Assembly (NCBI RefSeq): GCF_014529535.1
Contig: NW_023503555.1
Location: forward strand, 7,130,001 to 7,194,000
Direction of reading: 5' to 3'
Length of the DNA: 64,000 bases
From: Bradysia coprophila
Taxonomy: Eukaryota > Arthropoda > Insecta > Diptera > Sciaridae
Shown here: positions 44,718 through 53,272 of the stretch, piece by piece
Numbering within the stretch: position 1 is the stretch's first letter
How the letters are laid out: each line of letters starts with the position of its first letter
Translations under genes and position numbers: made by a program
The notes under the pieces: generated by a model
Databases searched by the model: none
Told to the model about the DNA's origin: nothing
What the model saw: the letters and a program-made list of their open reading frames with translations, nothing else

Positions 44718-45556
44718 GATTGTAAAATGAATTTCGCTTTACTCGAACAGGTTTTCGACTATTGTAGCGATTCCCAGAAAACACTGGCTTTAGATGGATA
44801 TCGAATGTTGAGTTGGTGGAAGCCGTTGACAAAACTTCAAGAGTTCAGCTTTCACGCTAAACGTTTTGAGAGCCCGGAAGCACTTGAATTGATGCCAAAT
44901 GTGCGTATATTGAAGTTAGGTGGCATTCCTATGACAATGGCAAAAGGCTATGCAAAAGTGGAACGAATCGAGTTACAAGTTGAGACCGTCGAAGACGTGC
45001 TGGCATTCATTTCATTCATACGCTTGAATCGACAAATCAAATATTTAAGTTTGAGCATTGCATTCAAGTGTGAAGACAATCATTTACTATATTCTTCGAT
45101 TGCCGACAACTTGGGGCAATTGACAAAATTGAAATTACTCGTATGCAATAGGACGGAAAGGTATGTCGAATATCGCTTCAAAACCGTCGAATCATTTGTA
45201 CTTGTTACTAAAGATATAGCGTATCCAGGATATATGTTCCACTTCGACAATCTCAAAAAAATTGCTAACGCACGTCTATCTTTTTGTGAAAATTTCGCAT
45301 AACGTAATAAAAAATATTGAAATTGGATTATCTGCCCAGCCTGTTGTTGGATGCTGCCGTTTTTCGAGATTTGATGAAGGAGTTACCCGAATTGGAACAA
45401 TTAATTGTTCCCAGGATAAACGAAAAAATTAAATCAATTTTGATGAACCATCTCGGAAGTGATTGGGAACAGTTTGAAAAGGAGACTCGCAACTTCGAAA
45501 TAAACAGACGTAGACTTTACCGTTTCCGAAAAATAGTATCGAAAACTTGTGCCTAA
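44718..45556 (+). pseudogene. F-box/LRR-like copy 3, truncated and frameshifted
   Basis: Homology to copies 1 and 2 begins abruptly at TTGTAAAATGAATTTCGC, so exon 1, the F-box and about 160 residues are missing. The LRR-like body reads on (LFHAKRF-type block, LKLGGIPMTMAKGYAKVERI) to an in-frame TAA at 45300-45302. There a GCAAAG became GCATAA and 7 bp are deleted just after. Homology resumes in another frame (LDYLPSLLLDAAVF) through the conserved C-terminus to 45556. With no F-box, a premature stop and a frameshift it is very likely non-functional. Inverted repeats at 44572-44706 abut the truncation. Confidence 0.9.
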
Positions 45557-45737
45557 AAATGACTAACTTTGTATGAAAACTCACCCCGTCGATCATTTTT
45601 TCTACGATATTTGCTCCGCGCCGATGAGAAAAAATTGTCAGGTACAGTCATCAATTAGAGCCAACCGTTTCTTTCAAACTTCTTTAACACAGAAAAAAGT
45701 TCACTCAAAACGCATTGACCTTCGAAGTTGTTAGTTA
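45557..45737. other. duplicon sequence after F-box copy 3
   Basis: Aligns with 40052-40225 after copy 2 (GTTCACTCAAAACGCATTGA, CCTTCGAAGTTGT). Non-coding. Confidence 0.5.
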
Positions 45738-45906
45738 GGGGCCGTTCATAAATTACGTAACGCAAAAGTCAACATTTTTCAGACCCCCCCCCCCGGGTCT
45801 GTAACGCTAAAAGGGTCAAGTTTGACCCAATTTTGTTAGAACCGTAACGCTTGCCTCATACCCCCCCCCTCCCCCCTCTAGCGTTACGTAATTTATGAAC
45901 GGCCCC
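45738..45906. mobile_element. Harbinger-type MITE (TTA target duplication), copy 2
   Basis: A 169-bp element between TTA (45735-45737) and TTA (45907-45909). It has near-perfect inverted ends GGGGCCGTTCATAAATTACG and, inverted, CGTAATTTATGAACGGCCCC, continuing to TAACGC. Internal runs of 11 C (45786) and C8/C6 lie near each end. The duplicon after F-box copy 2 reads straight through this site (GAAGTTGTCAAATATCAATG), so it is an insertion after duplication. Confidence 0.88.
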
Positions 45907-45964
45907 TTAAGTATCAATGATCTCCAATGAATCAAAATCCTCCACTTCGTCACCTAATCAGTAC

Positions 45965-46260
45965 ATAACAATGGTACGGTTCCATGAATGGAAATGAAGT
46001 TGGTGGAGATTCGATGAAGGTCAGAAATGAAATTACAGAGATGATGGGAAGGTACCGAGTTCTACAAGCTTCTATCACTAAGAAATATGATTTATTGGTG
46101 GAAAAGCTTTTTAATGCACGAGTGTTTTTACAAAGTCTGGTTGATCGTATGTTTTCCAATGTCACTTTCAGTGACGATATGTTATGGCCGAAATCAATAG
46201 GTGGAAAAAAATGTTCGTGCGGTTCGAAAATTCTTATTTTGTTCACTAAAATGCGGTAAG
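45965..46260 (+). pseudogene. degenerate coding-like segment of the F-box duplicon, copy 3
   Basis: An open frame (45984-46259) with a helical, coiled-coil-like composition (ITEMMGRYRVLQASITKKYD, LVEKLFNARVFLQSLVDRMF). It aligns at DNA level with 37620-37760 and 40740-40870, where the frame is not maintained. No family is recognised. It may be the best-preserved relic of a second gene in the duplicon. Confidence 0.3.
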
Positions 46261-46298
46261 TCGATGGCATTTTCCTTTTACTATAAAAACTGGCAATT

Positions 46299-46371
46299 CA
46301 GGTGAGAAAATGTTAATTTTCTGACCGTGGAAACAGAAGGAGAGGAAGGAAAATAAAGATTTTCTCACCTG
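46299..46371. repeat. GTGAGAAAATG hairpin
   Basis: TCAGGTGAGAAAATGTTAATTTT pairs with AAATAAAGATTTTCTCACCTGA. It is related to the hairpin at 16721-16806. Confidence 0.5.
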
Positions 46372-46411
46372 ATTGGTTTATTTCGTGAACAAAAACGAAT
46401 TTTTGCTAAGC

Positions 46412-46522
46412 GAACACATAAAAAACGTTGTGTTCACCTCGGGATAAATTGAAAAATTTCAACTCGTTTCGATCTTGTTGGAATTTCCTACTTTTTCAAC
46501 CATGGGAAGACAAATAACTGTT
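46412..46522. repeat. AACGTTGTGTTCACCTCGGG repeat, copy 2
   Basis: Starts ATAAAAAACGTTGTGTTCAC and ends GACAAATAACTG, the same start and end blocks as 13262-13396. Confidence 0.5.
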
Positions 46523-48469
46523 TTTTCTTCATATGATTCAATCAAACTCGCTTCCCTCGATTTAATTAATTTCATTTTATTTTCATCAAATTTTACTTTG
46601 ATTTGATTACGCATTTTCATACAAAAATTTCATATTTTATCATTACCACTTGTACACAAACGAACTACCGTCTTGTTATCTTGACGTGATTTTAATTGTT
46701 AATCATTAAGGCAAAATTACATTTCCTTTATTAGTCTAAAACTGTCCTACATAGCTAGAAATTATAAGTGAAAGTCAATGGGGGATAGAAGTTCCCACAA
46801 GTTTTTTTAATCGACGTCGTCAAACATTAATCTAAGCGAAAAATTGATCCGATCCGAAATCGAAAACAGTTATCGGAGCAAGTTGCTCAAAAATACACCG
46901 AGTTGTTCCCGAATCAATAGATTACGTGGCAGCAACCAATATATTCTGGTTTGTTGCTTGCCCATACGAAAGTGGACTATTACAAAGGAATTCACGTAAA
47001 ATGTAGCGAAAACTGTGTAATGATGGGATAAACACTAATAATAGTTTACAGCCAACACTACCAACTACCAACTTTGAGGTAGGAGCAAACTTACAAGTGT
47101 GTAGTTGAGCAACAAGCTTCTTTGACAGAAACTGCTGTGAATAGACTTATAGAACATTGTTGTCGATAAATTTAGACGAGGATTCGGTGTATGTTGAATG
47201 CATTAGGACCGGGACGTAAAAATGATCGAAAAATTCTCACTCCCGTAGAAGTGAAATAGTCATAATCACCATCTGCCGGCGAGTGGGTACTGATTACTTG
47301 TACTCTCCAGGGGAATCTGATCAATGTAAATAAACACTGAAGGTAATGTAAACCGTGAGCGGATAACAACAAATACGGAGCCCGAATTTCGGGTGAAATT
47401 GAATGCAGCGTAATATTACGTTGGGTGTAGCTCTGACGATTTCTGTGGACTCTATAGAAGTGAACCAAACCTGGCCTGAAACTTTCAGGTTGATGAGATA
47501 ACCCGAAATGTTTAGACAGTAAATCACAAATTTTTACGATAAATTTCGGGTTATCCGAACTTGACCTGATCTTACCTGAAAATTGCAGGCTCAGGTTCGG
47601 GACAAACATGAAAGTGAAATTTCAAATTTCGGACAGATTCGGCCAATTCAGGTTCGAGTCAGAATCGGGTTAAGTAAAAATTTCAGGCTCACGACAAGTG
47701 CGGGTCAAACCTGACATCTTAACTCAGGTTCGGCTTCCGATCAGATCGAACCCTGCCTGATCCGAGCATTAACTTTATTTCGATTTTTAAGACACGCTAA
47801 ACATTGTTTAGTAAACAATGGAAAATGCAGCACAAGTGTTCACCTCAGCAACTCAAAATTGTTCGTTGGTTCTCGGCCTTAGCGCTTTGGTATCACTCAT
47901 TTTCAAATTTTCACCGTACATTTAGGCGCACGTAGAGTTAGATCGAGGTCTGAACGTTTTTTTTTGCATGCATAATTAACGGCCTGTACAGTTTAGTATT
48001 GAAAGAAATGTTGGTCTAAACGTCTTTGAGTTCCTGATAAAGATGATGATTAGTGCATTGTATTAAGGGGATCGATTGATTGATTAAGACAATGTGCTTC
48101 GGTCGGAGTATGCAAACATTTTGTATTTCAAAATTCAAATAGTAGTAAAGAAGATGATATTTATCTCGATGGATTTGTACTTAAGCTAGTGATTAATGTT
48201 TTGTCACTTCTCAAAATTCGATTTCAAAATTAATTTACGGATCAATGTCCTTGAGAGAGAAGCCCTAAACTAATTTATCGTTGCATTGTGTGGCAACACA
48301 TTCTTCGAAACAAAAAAAAAATCAAAACATCCATTACACAACTAACGTTCTTCTTCGTCTGTATAGTATACGTGATATAGATAACAAACGAATTGTAAAT
48401 CTGTAAATTTACTCTCATTACACTCGAATAACGGAAAATCACTCGTCCTCTCTTCCTCTCTCCAATTCT
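46523..48469. other. intergenic; duplicon remnants and repeats
   Basis: 46640-46990 aligns with 37760-38090 (GTCTTGTTATCTTGACGTGA, AGAAATTATAAGTGAAAGTC, AACCAATATATTCTGG), marking the far end of the F-box duplicon. 47430-47890 is the CAGGTTCGG-rich repeat. 47890-48469 shows nothing recognisable before the TFIIB stop codon. Confidence 0.5.
47430..47890. repeat. TCAGGTTCGGGT-rich repeat, copy 2
   Basis: Aligns with 42281-42715, including the end block CAGCAACTCAAAATTGTTCG, TTGGTTCTCGGCCTTAGCG. That end block is the inverse of 41741-41790. Confidence 0.55.
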
Positions 48470-51400
48470 CTACATTTGCGGCAACATTTCAATCGGCGTG
48501 GTGAACTTAAAGTCTTCGGGGAACAATTTGTCAGCGTGCGGATACATTAATTTGTACGATTGACGAATGGTAACATCAGCTACACCGGCAATGTCACCAA
48601 TTTCCTTTTGGCTTCGTTTGTGTTCGGACGCCTGGAAGGAGCATCGGTATTTTGGTATAAAAAGAACTTCGATTTTCTAGTTTGCTTGTCTCACCTGTGA
48701 TGCCATGTAAATGGCGGCTGCTGCCACAGAAATGGGCGACCGACCAGGCACAATGTCCATTTCGACGGCTTTGCGAGCGATATGAGTTGCAGCTCGTTGC
48801 ACCATATTCGGTAGATCTGTTCAAACGAAATTCAAAACATTTCAGCGGACTGATCGATGGACATTCGGTGGAGTCGACTTACCCAAATTAGCACAGAAAC
48901 GAGACATAAAGTCTGCCGTTGTTATCAAGTCCACCGATGTTGCGAGAGCATTCAGTGTTAACTTGAAACATCGTCCGATTTCCTTTTTACTTATCTTGCT
49001 GATTGCACAGATTTCTTTGAAGGTACGCGGAACGCCCTCTTGCCGGCAGGCAATGTACAGACACGCAGAGGCCTTGGCATCGTTCGATCGACCCTTTAAG
49101 TTTTTACCGTCGTGTACCTGGAAAGTGGAAGGTAGAAGTTAGACGAGTTAAGACCAGGGTTGCCGATTCGAAATGTGTAAAGGTTGCAAAAGGTTCCTCG
49201 GCTCAAACAATTTTTTTTTTGTAAATTTCTAAAGAACCTTGCACCGTCATCTCTATATTGACAGACATTTTTACATAAAATTTCGAATGGAATCGCTAGT
49301 CCGTACAGCTCATAAAACGATAACCGAACGTACACCCATTTCCCTAGAGTATCCATTTGTATCGTCAGTGCGCGACTGAGTCGAGATTAAAATTATTTTT
49401 CGAATTCAGTTCTAAAATGACATTCGATCGCTTAACATCGCTGTTCCTACTGTGTCTGTGCTGTGACGTGATCCGTGCACAAGGACACACAAAGGTGTGG
49501 ACAATGCCGCAGGATAAATTCGTAAATTTCGGCAAAGATGATATCAATTGCATCAATCAAACGTACATCTATCAGAAAGAAGGCGGACTCTATGTCACCC
49601 TTCCCGAACAAGTGAACACGATCATTTTACCAAGCACTGGTGCGGTAATGTTCCAACAAAATCAGGAAATTAAATTCACAGCCCGCAAAGCACAATGCCA
49701 CAGCGACAGCTACAACGCGAATCACTTTAAATTGCACATCATTCAACCGATGTCCTGGTTCAACACGGACAATTGGCAGATCAAAGGAAGGACCCAGCAC
49801 CAGAATCGGGCCATTCCGCACATCGATCGCATACCATGCGAATGTGACGACGTTGAATTTTCAACCAATCAAAGTTTGTGGATCGATATGGATTACATGT
49901 CCGAGATGGTTGTGAAGCAAGTGAAAATCAATGATCGAACCGACGATTTGAGCAATTTCCTGGAAACCGGCCTGGGTCAGTCGATGTTCATGCATACGTA
50001 TTTCGGAACGTTTAAAGAGGGCATGTGTGAAGATACGAAAAGTTGTGGGTGTCACAGTCCGGCCATGTTTGCCGAATATTTGGAGACGGTGTGCCTGAAT
50101 TCAGAAGTGTGCCACGAACCGAACTGTCTGGAGCCGATTCAACCGATAGGACACTGTTGTCCAATATGCGGAGGAGCGATTCAAATTAACGTCAACCGTT
50201 TGTATTGTATGACAGACATACATTCTGCCAACGAGTATATGCAACTGACAACGTTGATGCACGACGAATTCGCCGGAAAAGTTGACGCCTACATTGGGAT
50301 GGTGCGCGGTGCTCAAGAGGACGATATCAAATTGCAAATTGTTGCCGTTGACAGGGAGGAATATAATGAGCACAGCGTTGGATTCATCAACAAAATGTAC
50401 AATGACAACCGCTTCTTTGGTGCGTTCAAAAGCGAAGGTTCGTAAATGCAAACCACAATCGTTTCAGAGTATCAATTCCGCTATATCCACAGGTGATGTC
50501 ATGCGCTTACTGTTTTCCGGTCAGCCACATATACCTAATAGTCCAAGCTCCACATGGTTCATTGTTTTCAGTTCACTGCTGATGGTTTTGTCAATGTTTG
50601 GCACGGTTTACCTTTACTACAGCGACGATTCCAAACTGCGAAAATACAATCCGTTCAATCGACTGCGCGTTTTCACGTCACCATTCGTGTTCGCACGCTT
50701 CGACAATACACGAGACGACGATGCGCAGAGTATCGCTGTTGGCGTTGAGTTCGAAGAACCGCAACCGACCACATCCATTTACGAGACCCTTGTGTCGGCA
50801 TTCGACAATCCGATGTTCAAAGCAAAGAAGGAGAAAAAAATCGAAACAATCGGACCGAATGTGTTGAACAATGTCAGTACAGATGGTGACGATGGTGAAA
50901 GCGTTGCGTCGGTGAAATTGGTTGAGGTCGGATTGGACTCTAGTGAAGAGTCTTGAACATATTACATCTTGTAGCGAATAAATGTCTTGTGATTGACAAA
51001 GCGGTTCCTAAGCTCTGTATGTTGGATGTCCATCAAGATGCGGGAGAGGTGGCAGGGTCAAGGGAAGCTACAGATAAACTCACCTGTTTGAATAAATTGT
51101 TTGCTCTGTCAACGATCGTCTTCGGCAGATTGATTCTGTCGGCCATTGTAGAAATTTCTTTGAATGCAGCGATAAGAGCCCGATCCGAACTGCTCATCGT
51201 ACGTCTGTTTTGATATTTTGCCGCTGTTGAAACGATACAATTCATCGGTCACAGATTCCAATTCCACTTCATTCTCTTTTATCATATACTCACTTCCAAA
51301 CGCATCGAATGACGCCGGTCCAGTTCCTGGGCCAATCATCGTTGACAAATCGCCACCGCTCAAAAGCGGATTCTCCGGACCACCAACACGAGACGGATCC

Positions 51401-51561
51401 ACACCAGACTTTTCGTTACTGAAAGTACGCCATTCCGAGCCCACATCAATGACGCGATCGCCAACCACTAATCCACATTCGGAGCATATCATGTCGCCGG
51501 CACGGTAGTCTTCAATCAGAGGTGAGTCGGGATGTGCATAGCAGCACACTTTGTTGGACAT
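48470..51561 (-). CDS. TfIIB: transcription initiation factor IIB, five exons
   Basis: Minus-strand exons, in transcript order: 51568-51294, 51223-51084, 49117-48883, 48816-48695 and 48631-48470. From the ATG at 51561 they sum to 927 nt (308 aa) with consistent phases. The zinc ribbon ([24 protein letters not shown]), B-finger ([12 protein letters not shown]) and both cyclin folds ([75 protein letters not shown]) are near-identical to insect TFIIB, ending LPQM. It bridges TBP-DNA and RNA polymerase II. Exon 1 opens at an acceptor-like TTTTACAG. The 'MASTSRLD'-type N-terminus of other insects is missing, so a further 5' exon may exist. Intron 2 (51083-49118) contains a whole gene on the other strand. 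Confidence 0.95.
49417..50956 (+). CDS. amnionless-like: amnionless-like endocytic receptor subunit, nested in a TFIIB intron
   Basis: Exons 49417-50437 and 50493-50956, joined G|GT across a 55-bp GTTCGT...CCACAG intron, encode 494 aa. A signal peptide ([20 protein letters not shown]) is followed by an ectodomain with [20 protein letters not shown] and a VWFC-like cysteine-rich module ([12 protein letters not shown] ... [20 protein letters not shown]). A membrane segment spans residues 362-383. The cytoplasmic tail holds FDNPMF (444-449), an FxNPxF endocytosis signal like those of vertebrate amnionless, and an NPF. Amnionless partners with cubilin in protein reabsorption, in insects in nephrocytes. 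The ATG is 50 nt after an Initiator-like TCAGTG. AATAAA at 50977 follows the stop closely. Confidence 0.88.
50977..50982 (+). terminator. polyadenylation signal of the amnionless-like gene
   Basis: AATAAA 21 nt after the stop codon and about 100 bp before the TFIIB splice donor at 51083, so the nested transcript can end inside the host intron. Confidence 0.6.
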
Positions 51562-51568
51562 GTCATGT

Positions 51569-53126
51569 CTGTAAAATTTAAGGACTATTAGAGCCGGTGA
51601 ATCAGCTATTGACAACAATGACTACAAATAATTAGCTTGGACAATGAACTGATGATTTCGGTGAAAATTACAGCTTTCAAAACTGTGGGGACTGATACAG
51701 ACTGGATTTTAGCAGCGCTTTCTAGAGAGATTCTTTCGGTTTCGGTGTTCCTTATACGGTACACTGTTTCGTTTATTATCCTACTAATGGAGACTCAATA
51801 AAGACGAATGCTCTTACCAAAAAAAGTACTCCGTGTGAAAAACAAAATTGAATTTTTTGACAATTGTCAAGGGTAAGGCACGTACAAGCAGCAGTAAATG
51901 CAAATATGAATCGAATTATAAAGAGAACGACGTCTGCTTTCAGTTCTAAAGTAGATAAATTCCATACAAGGAATAACATGGAGAGCGATTCGTCATTCAT
52001 TGGCAATTTAAACATGAAATCCACAGATTGTCAGAAAAATTTTCGATTAAATGTTTCCGCTTAGAGTTAGATCGAACTTAGCAGAAGTTGTTCTGTCATC
52101 GGTTAACGACAGCGACGACAAAAATGATCTCAAATTATTGTGGTCTCTTATTGGAAAAACTATGGGGAAGAGATGCGGGAAACGTTGATTTTGGCTGTAA
52201 ATCCCAAATGTAATTGAAGAGATTCACATTTTCCCGCATCTCCTAGCTAAAACTAATGAAGTAAAAGAATTTTCCACATAGTTTCACTCGAGAGATGGCG
52301 AGTGTAACTCTATGGATTTGCCTCGAAGAGAAGTAATGAATTCTATAATAAGCAAGGATTAATGATCGTAATGAAAGAGCTCTGTTGAACCGAAACTATT
52401 CTCAACAAAAATGTTCAAAACTCAAATTAACTAAATCTTAAACTCAGACACGATGTAGAGTGACAAACATCTAAAGGCAGCCGATCTAATAAATGTCAGT
52501 TTTCCGATAATTTTGGTATTTGTTAGTGTTGAAAACATCAAAACATACTAATAGGACTGTTCCAAGCATAGATAGTTACACTCAGGGTTACATGTCAGGG
52601 TTTCATTCTCATTAGAATTTTAGTAACTGTGGTGGAACTGGAACTGGACGTAAAAAACCGTGGCCGACAAAAAGAGTGGTTGAGTCTTAACTGCATATTA
52701 GTAACTAGAGGTAAAATTTATCCGTCCTCTGCTAATTAATTGACGGCTGTCCAACAACTGTCCAACCATACCAACAATTTATTTATAAAATTTGCATTTT
52801 TTATGACTGATCATCATTTTTATTGCACTGATCGATTCGTCAAAATATTTTACATTTTTTTCGACAAATTTTTGGGTTTGCTGTCTCAAGCAAAATAAAC
52901 AAATCAAAACAATTGAACCAACACAGAGCAATTGATTTGCATTTTCAACGTCAATGACTTGCATTGGTTGTCGCAAAATGTCTGATTGTAGAACATCAAG
53001 TTAGCTAGCATCCACTTCATTTTTTCGTCATCTCTGAACAAATCTACCAGTTCGGAGTTCAGAATACCTGTTCAAACAACCATATTCGTTCACGTTGACG
53101 AATTGCTGCGACTCGTTTCGGTCGGG
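51569..53126. other. intergenic DNA upstream of TFIIB
   Basis: The TFIIB promoter and any 5' exon should lie here but could not be placed. A partial minus-strand ACAGATG-like segment is at 52090-52130. AGATGCGGGAAA (52170) pairs with TTTCCCGCATCT (52230) as a short hairpin. Confidence 0.4.
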
Positions 53127-53272
53127 ATGTGCGATAAACGCAAAAAGGTTACTGACATCAAACCTACTACTGGTCGCATTACACAAAAATGTCACAAAAT
53201 GGTGAAACCTGCCGCTGATTCTTCTGCGTTACATACTTCATGGACAGTCCCTCAATGGGTCATCTTGAGGAG
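53127..53272 (+). CDS. possible first coding exon of an unidentified gene
   Basis: An ATG-initiated frame of 48 codons (MCDKRKKVTDIKPTTGRITQ ... SWTVPQWVILR) runs into a perfect donor, AG|GTAAGT. It is basic, with no recognised domain. I could not find a matching downstream exon, so this may be chance. Confidence 0.2.

Noticed and set aside
51109..51293. TFIIB frame reading [20 protein letters not shown] after FDAFGS
   Set aside because: This is read-through of a 70-bp intron. Splicing 51294 to 51223 restores the conserved [14 protein letters not shown].
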